Part shown: positions 35,946 to 46,036 of the stretch, in pieces
How the letters are laid out: every line of letters starts with the position of its first letter
Numbering within the stretch: the first letter of the stretch is position 1
NCBI GenBank assembly: GCA_002746535.1
Contig: NVWA01000003.1
Coordinates: forward strand, 62,001-126,000
DNA from: Planctomycetota bacterium
Lineage (GTDB): Bacteria; Planctomycetota; GCA-2746535
Reading direction: 5' to 3'
DNA: 64,000 nucleotides
Program-made: the position numbers and the translations under genes
Notes under the pieces: generated by a model
Seen by the model: only the letters and a program-made list of their open reading frames with translations
Database searches by the model: none
Told to the model about the DNA's origin: nothing

Positions 35946-37700
35946 TTATTTTGATTGTTTATAGTTTTCCAAGCCTTCGGTTTGGGTTTGGTAGAGTTCG
36001 TAGTAGAGGCCGGATTTTTTTTGGATGAGTTCTTGGTGGGTGCCTGAATCAATTATTTTGCCTTTGTCTATGACGATAATTTTATCGGCATTGACAATTG
36101 TTGAGAGGCGATGAGCTATTACTATTGATGTTCTATCTTTTAGCGCATTATCTAAGGCCATTTTTATTTCTAATTCGCTGGTTGAATCTAATGAGCTAGT
36201 TGCTTCATCTAAGATCATGATTTTAGGATTTGATAATATTGCTCGGGCAATACTTAGGCGTTGCTGTTGGCCTCCAGATAATTTTATTCCATTGACTCCT
36301 ATGATGGTATCTAGTTTGTTGGGTAGATTTTCGATAAACTCTTTTGCATTTGCTATTTCTAAGGCTTCCCAAATAGCATCATTGGTGGCATTAGCGCTTC
36401 CCATCAGCATATTATATTTTACCGTATTATTAAAGAGAATGCTTTCTTGATAAACGACACCCATGTGATCTCTAAGGCTATATATATCGATACCACGTAG
36501 GGAGTAGTCATCAATATATATTTGTCCATCATCTGGTTTGACTAAACCCATCAAAAGATTTGTCAATGATGTTTTACCTGCTCCGGATGGGCCAACAAGT
36601 GCGACCATTTGTCCTTTAGGGATATCTAGTGTAATATTGTTTAAGACACGTGTCTTTCCATAAATTAAATCGATATTTTTAAATTTTATATTCCCCTCTA
36701 TTGCTTCTAATTTTTTTAGATGGTGGTTGTCTTCTTGTTCTTGTTTTTGATCTATGACTTCGTAGACCCTGTCCAGTGAAACAGCTTTGCTACTGAAGTT
36801 CGTAAAGTAAAACATGATTTGTGCAATAGGAGAGCGAACGCCATCTGCCATTGTTTGAAGGGCAATAAAGCCTCCTAGGGTTAAGTTGCCATCAAAGACC
36901 TGCCACGCCGCAAAAAAGATAAATCCGATTTGGTTCAAAGTTCTAATGATTTCGATACTTTTATTAGCAAACTCAGACCACAATTTAAAACTAATGCTAC
37001 TTTTTTCTATGTTTTCAATCTCGACATCTGCTTTTTTATGAAATATTTCTTCAGCAGTGAAAGCGCGTATAATTTTTATATTACTCAAAGCTTCAACAAT
37101 TTTTATTTCTAACTTTTCTGTACAAACTTTTTGTTGTAGCGAATACATTTGCATGCGAGATCTAATCAATCTTGTCGCTAATGTAATTGCCGGAATAATT
37201 ATTAAACAATATAAAGCTAATGGTACATTCCAGAACATCATTAAAGTCATAATAAAGGTAAAGCTTAAGATGGGTCGAATTAAAAAGACGATAGTGTGTT
37301 GGGCAAATTCAGATACCTTGTCAACATCCTCACTAAATCTTGTCGCCATCCCATGAGCCTCAGCATTTAAATAATTTTGATATGGCATGCGTAACATTTT
37401 AAATATCATCGACTTTCTTATATTGGCAGTGAAGTCATTGATGATTATGGCAACAATATAATTTTGTATCACTTGAAAAATAGATGCGCCTGCTCTAAAT
37501 CCAAATAATAATAATCCGACAAAGATTAAATTCTTAGTATCCCCGGAAGGAATTATATTGTCGATCAAGATAGCCATAAAAATGGGTAACGGAAGTTCCA
37601 CAGTTGCTAATACAATTACAAAACAACTTGCGATAAAAAAATCGAAGGGTGAATGGGAAATTAATTTAAAAAGCTTTTTAGCAGATTCGAAAGAAGTCAT
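35946..37700 (-). CDS. ABC exporter with fused membrane and ATPase domains (second)
   Basis: A 584-residue type I ABC exporter half-transporter: six helices (about 15-310) then the ATPase with Walker A GPSGAGKTS, signature LSGGQQQRLS, Walker B IMILDEATSSLD and H-loop AHRLST. All catalytic elements are intact. The first four bases overlap the end of the upstream exporter gene (ATGA), the usual arrangement of a heterodimer pair. Last gene of the six-gene minus-strand operon, with no obvious terminator before the convergent PhyH gene. Confidence 0.93.
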   Translation of the reverse strand: MTSFESAKKLFKLISHSPFDFFIASCFVIVLATVELPLPIFMAILIDNIIPSGDTKNLIFVGLLLFGFRAGASIFQVIQNYIVAIIINDFTANIRKSMIFKMLRMPYQNYLNAEAHGMATRFSEDVDKVSEFAQHTIVFLIRPILSFTFIMTLMMFWNVPLALYCLIIIPAITLATRLIRSRMQMYSLQQKVCTEKLEIKIVEALSNIKIIRAFTAEEIFHKKADVEIENIEKSSISFKLWSEFANKSIEIIRTLNQIGFIFFAAWQVFDGNLTLGGFIALQTMADGVRSPIAQIMFYFTNFSSKAVSLDRVYEVIDQKQEQEDNHHLKKLEAIEGNIKFKNIDLIYGKTRVLNNITLDIPKGQMVALVGPSGAGKTSLTNLLMGLVKPDDGQIYIDDYSLRGIDIYSLRDHMGVVYQESILFNNTVKYNMLMGSANATNDAIWEALEIANAKEFIENLPNKLDTIIGVNGIKLSGGQQQRLSIARAILSNPKIMILDEATSSLDSTSELEIKMALDNALKDRTSIVIAHRLSTIVNADKIIVIDKGKIIDSGTHQELIQKKSGLYYELYQTQTEGLENYKQSK

Positions 37701-39490
37701 TTATCGTTTGACTCCCACTTTAAAAACCCATCCATTTGTGAGGCATATAATTGCTTGTAGAGGCTATCATTGTCTAAGAGCTCTTGATGAGTTCCGATTT
37801 CCTTTATTCTACCTTCTTCCATGACCACAATTCTGTCGGCTATGGATATTGTTGAAAGGCGATGAGCGATAATAATTGTTGTTCGATCTTTTGTTAGTTG
37901 TTGGATTTGATTTTGAATTTCTTTCTCACTAATACTATCAAGAGCACTAGTAGCTTCATCCATAATTAATATTTTTGGGTTTTTAAGAAATACTCTAGCA
38001 ATAGTTAGACGTTGTCTTTGTCCTCCTGAAAGTTTTATACCTTTGTTGCCAATAATTGTGCCCAGTCCATTTTCAGTTTCTTTGACAAAGTCAGATGCAT
38101 TGGCTATATCAAGTGCTTTCCAAATCAGCTCATCATCGATATTATCTGGATTGCTTACGGATAAATTTTCGCGTATGGATGTATCAAATAATTGTGCATC
38201 TTGAAATATCACGCCAATCTTTTTTCTATAATCCCTAATGTTGTAATCGGAAAGATGTTTATCATCGATAAGAATTTCTCCTCCTGAAATTGGATAGAAT
38301 CCTAATAATAAAGAAGCGAGCGATGTTTTTCCAGAACCAGATGGGCCTATGACCGCAACAATTTCTCCAGGATTTATTTTTAAATTAATGTTTTCAAGAG
38401 CAACGGTTTTATCAGGATACGTTAATTGTGTATTTTTAAATTCAATTTTACCGGTGATCTTTATTGGCTCACTTTTTTTATCTCGACCAGGTTCAATTTT
38501 CATATCTAGTATTTCAAAAACCCGCTCAATACTTACTGTCTGATTTGGTAATTCAGTCAAGTAATTGAATAATTGATTTAGATTAGGAGCAATCATTTCT
38601 TGAAAATATTTAAAAGCAAAGAATTCGCCTAGGGTAATTTGTTTGGTGATGGTTAAGTAAGCTCCAAAAATAATAAACAAATAGCTGGTGGCTATTTCAA
38701 TAATTCGATTGCTAGAGCGTAATAGTGAAGAATTCAAATGATGGTCAATACCAATTTGTTTGAAGATATCTATCTCATGGCCTAATTCCTGATCCATTTC
38801 GGGCTCACGATGAAATGCTCTAATGACGCGGATATTTTCAATGGATTCATTTGTTTTTCCTTGAAGGGCTTCTTGTGCATCACGATATCTTATTCGGATT
38901 GCTTTCAGTTTTTTTGATAGCCTTTTAGTCACTATCATTGTCAACGGAATTGAAATCATGATATAGAGACCCATTTGCCAATTCCAAACCATTAATACGG
39001 TTGACCCTATTGAAACCATTACAATGGGAAGAGGTACAACCCATAATATGTGTTGAATGAAGTCAGCCACAGAATTGGTATCAGAAACCATTCGGTTAAC
39101 CATTTTACCAGTAGGTGTTTCTAAATAATATTGATAGGGAATCTCTAAATAATGTCTAAAGAGTTTTTTTCTTAAGTTAGTTGCTAGCTTTTGAGATATG
39201 GTACTTAATAAGTAGGTGCTAATGATAGTGAAAATACTCTTAACTATTTCTATAGAAACTAATGCAGCAATAATAATTATTAAAAGAGATTCATTGCTGG
39301 TAGGCAAAACATTATCTATGATAGATTTGAATAAAAAAGGTGCCGGTAACTGTATGATGGCAATGATAAGTACGATTAGATATAAATTGGTGAATTGGCC
39401 CGGGCTGGCATTAATGTGCGCTAATATTCTTTTTAATAATTTGAAGGAATTTAAAAGACTATATTTTTCATTTTTATTTTCTTCTTCCAT
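37697..39490 (-). CDS. ABC exporter with fused membrane and ATPase domains (first)
   Basis: A 597-residue type I exporter with six helices (about 25-330) and a canonical ATPase: Walker A GPSGSGKTS, signature LSGGQRQRL, Walker B ILIMDEATSALD, H-loop AHRLST. It lacks an N-terminal C39 peptidase, so it does not itself cleave a leader peptide. It probably pairs with the next gene (4-base overlap) and with the HlyD-like adaptor 36 bases upstream. Confidence 0.93.
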   Translation of the reverse strand: MEEENKNEKYSLLNSFKLLKRILAHINASPGQFTNLYLIVLIIAIIQLPAPFLFKSIIDNVLPTSNESLLIIIIAALVSIEIVKSIFTIISTYLLSTISQKLATNLRKKLFRHYLEIPYQYYLETPTGKMVNRMVSDTNSVADFIQHILWVVPLPIVMVSIGSTVLMVWNWQMGLYIMISIPLTMIVTKRLSKKLKAIRIRYRDAQEALQGKTNESIENIRVIRAFHREPEMDQELGHEIDIFKQIGIDHHLNSSLLRSSNRIIEIATSYLFIIFGAYLTITKQITLGEFFAFKYFQEMIAPNLNQLFNYLTELPNQTVSIERVFEILDMKIEPGRDKKSEPIKITGKIEFKNTQLTYPDKTVALENINLKINPGEIVAVIGPSGSGKTSLASLLLGFYPISGGEILIDDKHLSDYNIRDYRKKIGVIFQDAQLFDTSIRENLSVSNPDNIDDELIWKALDIANASDFVKETENGLGTIIGNKGIKLSGGQRQRLTIARVFLKNPKILIMDEATSALDSISEKEIQNQIQQLTKDRTTIIIAHRLSTISIADRIVVMEEGRIKEIGTHQELLDNDSLYKQLYASQMDGFLKWESNDK

Positions 39491-39526
39491 TATATAAGTG
39501 AGCTTTTCCTTACTCTATGTGGTAAC

Positions 39527-40225
39527 TTAATTCCAGCCAATTAATTGCTTTAACAAGCTTTTTTTGCCGATACCAATCGAAACTTTTCCTGTAGAGCCAA
39601 AAGGAATATGATGTAACGAGTCTTTATTCAAGGAATTATCTCCGAAGAATTGGATATCGCCTTCAACTAAAAATTGTGCATTTCCTTTTTTATCAGTTGT
39701 TGAGGTTGCTACAGGAATAACTTTTTGAAGGGTGCCCCAGTAATAGTCATTTGCATGAATGGAAATGGTATTTGGTTCATATCTTATTTTTTGCTTCTCT
39801 TTTAAAGTAACAAAATATTTTTCAGAAATGGTAATTTTAATATTTCGATTTTCATTTGATGCCGTTGTGACTAAGGCGTCACCTCGACTAAATACTTTTC
39901 CCGTTTCTGTTAATTGGGAGGAAAAAATAATTCCATTCTGATTGGCTAAGATTTCAATAATATTAGAATTCGGCAAAATAAATGTTCCAATAAGGTCTCC
40001 TGTTTTCACAAGGTCTCCTTTATGAAAAAATATTTGCTTTAATATAGCATTCTCATTGAGATAAAGTGTAGATTTATTTTCAGGAATAATTTCGCCTTCA
40101 CCTTTTACCCATTCTTCGAGTTCAATAAAATATAATCCCGTTAGTGTTAAAATAAAAAATATGGGGATGCAAGAAAGAATGAAAAGATAGAAAGTTTTTT
40201 TGTTAGAGTTCTCATTATGGAGCAT
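39527..40225 (-). CDS. Short HlyD-like membrane fusion protein
   Basis: A 232-residue protein: a membrane helix (about 11-31), then a beta-rich region with lipoyl/biotinyl-like halves (LKQIFFHKGDLVKTGDLIGTF and GIIFSSQLTETGKVFSRGDALV) and a C-terminal beta-barrel. It lacks the long coiled-coil hairpin of full HlyD proteins, so it is a compact form. Between the TraB-like and ABC genes (8- and 36-base gaps) it is likely the periplasmic adaptor for the two exporters. Confidence 0.7.
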   Translation of the reverse strand: MLHNENSNKKTFYLFILSCIPIFFILTLTGLYFIELEEWVKGEGEIIPENKSTLYLNENAILKQIFFHKGDLVKTGDLIGTFILPNSNIIEILANQNGIIFSSQLTETGKVFSRGDALVTTASNENRNIKITISEKYFVTLKEKQKIRYEPNTISIHANDYYWGTLQKVIPVATSTTDKKGNAQFLVEGDIQFFGDNSLNKDSLHHIPFGSTGKVSIGIGKKSLLKQLIGWN

Positions 40226-40233
40226 AGTGTCTT

Positions 40234-42087
40234 TTAATCGTCCTGTATAAAATCGGAAGCATACGAACGTATTTCGTGTCCATTGAGAACATGGAAGGTC
40301 CTTAGTTTATTAATTTCTTGTTGAGAAAAACTATTGATCGGAATATAAATTAAATGTTTCCCTCTTTTTCTAGCTTCATTTTTCATTTTTAAGTTTGGTG
40401 GCGAGGAGGCAACGTAGGCAACATGTTTTTCTTTTGTGACTTTCAGATTTTCTTTAACTAAATGTTCTGCCATTGTTGATCGTGAATTTTGTTTGAAGTT
40501 TTTCCAAATATCAGCAATAGGCTTTGGAGGGAAAATTAGTGCGCAACCACCATATCTGGCTTTGGCTATGCCTGGGCCAATCATGTTGTCAAATGGTTCT
40601 GTTCCAAAAAAAGATAATGTCGATTCGGCATTGTGTTCGGCATACCATGTGACTCTATAAGGATATTTACCTAAATCATTATCCTGATCAAAAATAAAAA
40701 TAACTAATTCAATTTTTCCTCTAGAAGGAGGGATTTCTTTTACATAAATATCACCGGTGTGCCAATTTTTTAACGTTTCTCTAATGTCTATCCCATCTTT
40801 GATAGAACTGGTAAATTTTTCTGTTTTTGCTAATTCATCGCTTAGTAATCGCATGGCCTTTTCGCGAACGTGACTGTTAAAGCTTTCAATCTTATCATCT
40901 TCGGGTGGCCAGCTACATTGTCCATGTGGGTTCCAGGTGTATTTCCATTTATCTTTTTTGTCTTTTTTAGGTTTCTTTTTTAAGTCAATGGGTTTCCAGT
41001 CTACTGGTTGACCAGGTAATCTGTTAATGGCTGTTGATGGTCCATCTTCATCATCATATTGAATTTGATTTATTCCCATTTTTAAAGTTGGTAAATTACA
41101 TGTAGGATCAATATAGCCATAGAATTTAGCGGTTTCCACTACTTGGGCCGCAAAATAAGAACCGCAAGTTGCTTTGCAGGCAATAATGATCGAATAAAGA
41201 TCCGGCGTAAATCTTTTATTTAAGATACAAAGATTTCTCATAAATGTCAAAGCTGTTTGTAAGCGCTGTGGACTTAGCATCCGTTTTTCAAATTCATCTT
41301 CTTCATCTAAAAAGTCATTTCTTGCTGTAACAAGCAATTCTTTGATCGCATCCGTTTGATCAAATTCTGAGAGATCAGTTCTGTAGCGACTTTTTTCAAA
41401 GAGATTTGTGATAAAAGGTAATTCACCTTGAAGAAAATAAATGGTTGATGGCTCTACATTATAAAGAGTACCCTCTTTTTTCTCTATATTTGAATCTATT
41501 GGTTCATCTGAAAGTGTTGCTAATCCAATTTCAAATATTTCTTTTACACCAGCTAGATGTTTCATGCCACACACATAAAGAATCTTTTTGTATTTTTTAG
41601 AAAGGTCGGCCAAGTAACTCGCCATTTTAAATTCTCGTGATTTCTGTTGATCTGTTTGTTTTTGAGCAGTTAAAAGGGGATGTAGTGCATTGTAATATTT
41701 ATTCAATGAAATTTTGTGAATAGGATATTCATCGGGTAATAATAACTTTTCGATTTTAAAGTCATCAATTTCTGCATCTATATACCAAAGATCAACTTTT
41801 TCTTGTCGTGCTAATCGAATCGCTTCAATAATGGAATCACCTGGGTCAATGGGAATGTAAATGTTATTATCAGATTTTTCTTCTTTATAAACAAAGCAAG
41901 AGATGTAGGGAAGGCGGTCAACACCTTGATTGACATAGGGGGCTACTGAAAGAGGTAGTTCTACTGCCACGCAATCATATTGTTCTGAAAGGAATTTTCG
42001 TCGAACTTCTTGAGCAAACACAGACCTTCCGTGGATGGAAGGGATGGCATCAATATTTTTGCCAATTTTTAAAATATTATCTATCAT
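40234..42087 (-). CDS. TraB/EreA-like (DUF5682-like) protein of the MoxR operon
   Basis: A 617-residue soluble protein. The first ~190 residues carry the TraB/EreA-TIKI pattern: His19 in SIHGRSVFAQEV, Glu43 in CVAVELP, Arg-Glu at 151-152 in SREFKMASYL and His177 in CGMKHLAGV. The middle (about 230-340) is helical. The C-terminal ~220 residues have a lysine-rich linker, then a mixed domain I do not recognise (IELVIFIFDQDNDLG, ARYGGCALIFPP). It lacks a VWA MIDAS motif and a signal peptide. Its ATG overlaps the MoxR gene stop (TAATG). DUF5682 proteins are known beside MoxR ATPases; this one seems a shorter relative. Confidence 0.6.
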   Translation of the reverse strand: MIDNILKIGKNIDAIPSIHGRSVFAQEVRRKFLSEQYDCVAVELPLSVAPYVNQGVDRLPYISCFVYKEEKSDNNIYIPIDPGDSIIEAIRLARQEKVDLWYIDAEIDDFKIEKLLLPDEYPIHKISLNKYYNALHPLLTAQKQTDQQKSREFKMASYLADLSKKYKKILYVCGMKHLAGVKEIFEIGLATLSDEPIDSNIEKKEGTLYNVEPSTIYFLQGELPFITNLFEKSRYRTDLSEFDQTDAIKELLVTARNDFLDEEDEFEKRMLSPQRLQTALTFMRNLCILNKRFTPDLYSIIIACKATCGSYFAAQVVETAKFYGYIDPTCNLPTLKMGINQIQYDDEDGPSTAINRLPGQPVDWKPIDLKKKPKKDKKDKWKYTWNPHGQCSWPPEDDKIESFNSHVREKAMRLLSDELAKTEKFTSSIKDGIDIRETLKNWHTGDIYVKEIPPSRGKIELVIFIFDQDNDLGKYPYRVTWYAEHNAESTLSFFGTEPFDNMIGPGIAKARYGGCALIFPPKPIADIWKNFKQNSRSTMAEHLVKENLKVTKEKHVAYVASSPPNLKMKNEARKRGKHLIYIPINSFSQQEINKLRTFHVLNGHEIRSYASDFIQDD

Positions 42088-43025
42088 TAGAAAAGATCTT
42101 GATCGCTATCAGGATTCAAATCATCATCATCTTCACCAAAGAAAAAATCACCTAAATTTTGCTGAATGTCTTGATCAATATTAAAACGGTTTCTTCTTTC
42201 AGCGAGCTCTTCAAGGTTTAGTGCTTCTTCTCCCAATACCATTTGAATGCCTTCTACCCAAATATCCTCAATTGAGATATCTTTATTTTGTTCAAGACGT
42301 TTAAGGCAGTATCGAATGGAATTGATGCCATCTCTTGTTGAGAATGGTAGGTTTAGTCCATGAGCTGCCTGCAAAAAATCCACGGTAATCTCGAGAAGTT
42401 TATCGTTTGCAAAAGGTATATTGTATTTTAGGATCTCCATTTCATCTTGTCGTTCGGGGAATGAAACCATTAGTGTCGGTTGAATTCTTGAAACAATATA
42501 ATCGGGAATTTCAAATGTAGATGAATCATCATTCATCGTAACGCAACATCTAAAATCTTCGTGGGCTTCAATTTTTACTCCAGCTACGATACTTTCAATG
42601 GTCCTTCTATGGTCAAGCAATGGTGCTATGGAAGCCCAGCTCTTTTCGTTCATTCGATTACCTTCATCAAGAACGCAGATACCACCTTTTATCATGGCGG
42701 TAACTAATTGGCTGGCGTGATATGTTAATTTTCCTTTTTCAGATAAAACAGGTGTGATGAGTAAATCTTCAGGTCTTGTATCAGCAGTGCATTGATAAAC
42801 GTAGACTTCTTGACCTCTTGCTCTGGCAGCTGCGATGGCTAAAGTAGTTTTCCCAATCCCTGGCACACCAATTATTCTTGGTGAAAGAGGCAAATCTTTT
42901 TTATCAACTGTTAGCCAGCAAGCAAGTAGTTGTTCAAAAACTTGGTCAGAGCCAACCCACTTATTTTCACTTTTTTCTGAAGAACTGAGCGTTAGATTAG
43001 TTCCATCAATTGTGACAGTTTCCAT
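42087..43025 (-). CDS. MoxR-type AAA+ ATPase
   Basis: A 312-residue AAA+ ATPase of the MoxR/AAA_5 kind. Walker A is GVPGIGKT (53-60), Walker B ICVLDE (116-121), followed by [19 protein letters not shown] typical of MoxR, and sensor 1 in CCVTMNDDS. The C-terminal ~30 residues are very acidic (DDDD, DQDLF). MoxR proteins act as chaperones that activate partner proteins; here the likely partner is the TraB-like protein, whose start codon overlaps this gene's stop. Confidence 0.85.
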   Translation of the reverse strand: METVTIDGTNLTLSSSEKSENKWVGSDQVFEQLLACWLTVDKKDLPLSPRIIGVPGIGKTTLAIAAARARGQEVYVYQCTADTRPEDLLITPVLSEKGKLTYHASQLVTAMIKGGICVLDEGNRMNEKSWASIAPLLDHRRTIESIVAGVKIEAHEDFRCCVTMNDDSSTFEIPDYIVSRIQPTLMVSFPERQDEMEILKYNIPFANDKLLEITVDFLQAAHGLNLPFSTRDGINSIRYCLKRLEQNKDISIEDIWVEGIQMVLGEEALNLEELAERRNRFNIDQDIQQNLGDFFFGEDDDDLNPDSDQDLF

Positions 43026-43064
43026 ATCTTAATTTCCTTTATTATTCTATTTTATATTTCATTA

Positions 43065-43886
43065 TTATATCTTTTCCTTCCATGAATCATCAGAAAAAAA
43101 TGTTGAGGAGGGATTACATTGTAATTCTTCAAAGACAGCTTTCATTTCAAATATACTTGTAATGTATAAATGTGGTTCGGCTTGTTTGAGTTCTACCATT
43201 GGATAATTTCCAGGTTCATAGATAAATGCCGTATGAAATCCCATTTTTGTGGCACCCACAATATCTTTAATTGGATGGTCGCCCATATGTAATACCTCAT
43301 GCGGTTGACAATTTACTTTATTGAGAAAGTCATTGAAGTGATCAGGATGAGGTTTCGTTTTTTTGATATCGCCTGATAAAGAAAAAGAATCGAAATATTC
43401 TAAAATATTATTTTCTTCAAGGTTTCTTTTCACATATTTTTCTTCGTAATTAACATGAGATAAAAGACCAATTTTCCAACCTCTATTTTTAAAAATTTGG
43501 AGAATGTCCTCTAATCCTTGGTAGTGACATAAGATGCGATTATCTTGAGTGCAGAAGCCATCTTTAAATAATTCAAGGCAGTCGTTGATAAATGGAAATT
43601 GTTCGACAACCAGAGGAACAATTATTTCTGAAATATTACAGTCGGTCCATTGAAGTTCTTCTTTGTTAAAATTCTTATGATATGTTTGGTGGGTGAGAAA
43701 TGATATTTTTTTTGATTTTTCTTGAGTATCAAGCAAATCCAATTCGGGGTTTAATTTTAAAAGTGTTTTTGTTAATAAGCGGTAGTTGTAGAGTCTTTGG
43801 TCTTTTCCGACAACATGGGCTAAAGTATCTCCCCAATCTAATGAAATAGCCTTAATGTGATTTAGCCAATTGAGATCTTTATCCAT
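43065..43886 (-). CDS. HAD-superfamily hydrolase-like protein
   Basis: A 273-residue HAD-fold protein and first gene of the six-gene operon. Motif I is SLDWGDTL (Asp17); the second Asp position, normally the acid/base, is Gly19. Motif II is near LLSHV, motif III Lys in KKTKPHPDHF and motif IV MGDHPIKDIVGATKMG. It resembles phosphoglycolate-phosphatase-like proteins, but the altered motif I suggests changed or lost phosphatase activity. It sits 39 bases upstream of the MoxR gene. Confidence 0.8.
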   Translation of the reverse strand: MDKDLNWLNHIKAISLDWGDTLAHVVGKDQRLYNYRLLTKTLLKLNPELDLLDTQEKSKKISFLTHQTYHKNFNKEELQWTDCNISEIIVPLVVEQFPFINDCLELFKDGFCTQDNRILCHYQGLEDILQIFKNRGWKIGLLSHVNYEEKYVKRNLEENNILEYFDSFSLSGDIKKTKPHPDHFNDFLNKVNCQPHEVLHMGDHPIKDIVGATKMGFHTAFIYEPGNYPMVELKQAEPHLYITSIFEMKAVFEELQCNPSSTFFSDDSWKEKI

Positions 43887-44079
43887 ATTTTGCGCCGGTG
43901 CCTATCATACCTACAACATAGAGGTGTATTTGCTGTTTAAATGAGATTCTTAATATTATAGACAATGATTTCTGATTGCTATAGTTTCACTCAAATTTAT
44001 TTCTTTTCATACCTCTTTAATGACTTTTAGTTACAATATCGCGCCTTCGAAATGCGGATTAATTCTGGATTAAATTTTA

Positions 44080-45999
44080 ATGTCAAATGACTGGACGGTA
44101 GAAAATTCAAAACAACTTTACAACGTTGATAAATGGGGTAATGGTTATTTTGGAATCAATCAAGAGGGTAATGCAATTGTTAAAATTTCACCTTCATCAG
44201 ACCAAGAAAAACCTGTCGAATATAATATCAAAGAAATAGTTGATCAGTTAATTGCAGATGAAGAGATACACCCTCCTGTATTACTTAGATTTTCACACAT
44301 ATTAAAACATCGTATCGGTCAAATAAATAAAGCGTTCAATAATGCCATTAAAGAATACGGTTATTCAAATCGTTATCATGGTGTATATCCCATAAAAGTA
44401 AATCAAGAAAGACATGTAGTTGATGAGATTGTTGAATTTGGTAAATCATTTGGGTTTGGACTTGAAGTTGGGTCAAAACCTGAATTAATATTGGCTTTAG
44501 GTGTTGTGGAGGATGATGAAGTACCTATTCTTTGTAACGGATTTAAAGATGATGAATATATTGAAACGGTTTTGTTTGCCAAGAAAATGGGAAGAAATAT
44601 TATCCCGATTGTTGAGAAATTATCTGATCTGCATTTAATCATTAAATATAGTAAGTCATTAAAAGTAAAACCCGTATTTGGCTTAAGGGTAAAGCTGGCT
44701 GCTAAAGGGGCTGGCCGCTGGGAATCATCAGCAGGTTATAAATCAAAATTTGGATTAAGTATTACAGAAGTTTTAGAAGCATTAAAAATACTTGATGCTG
44801 TTGATATGAAAGATTGTCTGCAACTTGTTCATTACCATATGGGTAGCCAAATAAACAATATTGGTAGTATCAAAAATGCCGTTAATGAAGCTTGTCGCGT
44901 GTTTGTCTATCTTTATAAAGGTGGCGCGGGTGTAAAATATCTTGATGTTGGTGGTGGGCTTGGTGTTGACTATGATGGAACTAAAACTTCTACTGAATCA
45001 TCGATCAATTATACATTGCAGGAATATGCAAATGACATTGTTTTTCATATCAAGGAAATCTGTGATGATGCAAAAGTTCCGCAGCCAATTATTTTATCGG
45101 AGTCAGGTCGTGCCTTAGTGGCGCATCATAGTGTTTTGGTCGTAGAAGCCGTTGGTTCAAATACCATTCAGCAAACGGTGCCTGAAAAAAATGGCATTAA
45201 ACATGCGATTATAGATGAAATGTACGAAATTTACGATGGATTAAAAATTAGTAATTGTGTTGAAAGTTTTCATGACGTAGAACATTTATTAAATAAATGT
45301 AATAGCCTTTTTAATTATGGATACATTGATTTACATCAAAGAAGTATTACGGAAAGATTGTATTGGAGCATTTGTACTAAGATAATCGAATTGAATCAAA
45401 CTTTGAAATCTCCTGAATTGGATCGGTTAAACAAAAAATTTATAGACACCTATTTTTGTAATTTTAGTATTTTTCAATCTTTGCCAGACACATGGGCTAT
45501 TGATCATGTAGTACCAGTTATGCCTATTCACCGACTTAATCAAGAACCAACCCAAAATGCTCATTTGGTTGATATTACATGTGATTCTGATGGAAAAATG
45601 GAAAAATTTATTCAAGAGGGTTCTATCAAAGATCATATTCGTTTACACAAATTAATAGAAGATGAAAAATACTTAATCGGAGCTTTTTTGGTAGGCGCTT
45701 ATCAAGAAGTATTAGGTGACATACATAATTTATTTGGCGATATCAATGCTGTTCATGTAACCCATGATGATGAAGGTAAAGTAGTTATTAATCACATCAT
45801 TAAAGGCGATACTATCCAGGAATTATTAGAATATGTCCACTATGACACTAAAGGATTGTTGGCAAATATGAAAAGGAGTATTCTTTTAGCAGTAAAAGAT
45901 AATCGATTAACAAAAGATGAAGCTCATATTTTTTCTAATTTTTATAGTGTTGGCCTAAACGGCTATACTTATCTCGAAGAAAGCCGCATGGAGTTGTAA
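44080..45999 (+). CDS. speA: Biosynthetic arginine decarboxylase
   Basis: A 639-residue PLP enzyme converting arginine to agmatine for polyamine synthesis. The PLP Lys is Lys106 in GVYPIKVNQ. Typical SpeA segments are present: VHYHMGSQINNI, YLDVGGGLGVDYDG, SESGRALVAHHSV and the catalytic-Cys region VDITCDSDG. Length matches the family. No agmatinase or agmatine deiminase gene is nearby. It converges with the giant lipoprotein gene. Confidence 0.96.
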   Translation: MSNDWTVENSKQLYNVDKWGNGYFGINQEGNAIVKISPSSDQEKPVEYNIKEIVDQLIADEEIHPPVLLRFSHILKHRIGQINKAFNNAIKEYGYSNRYHGVYPIKVNQERHVVDEIVEFGKSFGFGLEVGSKPELILALGVVEDDEVPILCNGFKDDEYIETVLFAKKMGRNIIPIVEKLSDLHLIIKYSKSLKVKPVFGLRVKLAAKGAGRWESSAGYKSKFGLSITEVLEALKILDAVDMKDCLQLVHYHMGSQINNIGSIKNAVNEACRVFVYLYKGGAGVKYLDVGGGLGVDYDGTKTSTESSINYTLQEYANDIVFHIKEICDDAKVPQPIILSESGRALVAHHSVLVVEAVGSNTIQQTVPEKNGIKHAIIDEMYEIYDGLKISNCVESFHDVEHLLNKCNSLFNYGYIDLHQRSITERLYWSICTKIIELNQTLKSPELDRLNKKFIDTYFCNFSIFQSLPDTWAIDHVVPVMPIHRLNQEPTQNAHLVDITCDSDGKMEKFIQEGSIKDHIRLHKLIEDEKYLIGAFLVGAYQEVLGDIHNLFGDINAVHVTHDDEGKVVINHIIKGDTIQELLEYVHYDTKGLLANMKRSILLAVKDNRLTKDEAHIFSNFYSVGLNGYTYLEESRMEL

Positions 46000-46036
46000 C
46001 GATAAATTGTAAAGTCCTGGGTAAAAAAAATATTTT

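Noticed and set aside
40234..42087. A VWA domain hidden in the C-terminal half of the TraB-like protein
   Set aside because: No DxSxS MIDAS motif is found, although IFIFDQDNDL looked like a possible start.
46000..46036. Terminator between speA and the giant lipoprotein gene
   Set aside because: Only an A/T palindrome with a 4-base GTCC/GGAC closing pair; common in such AT-rich DNA.
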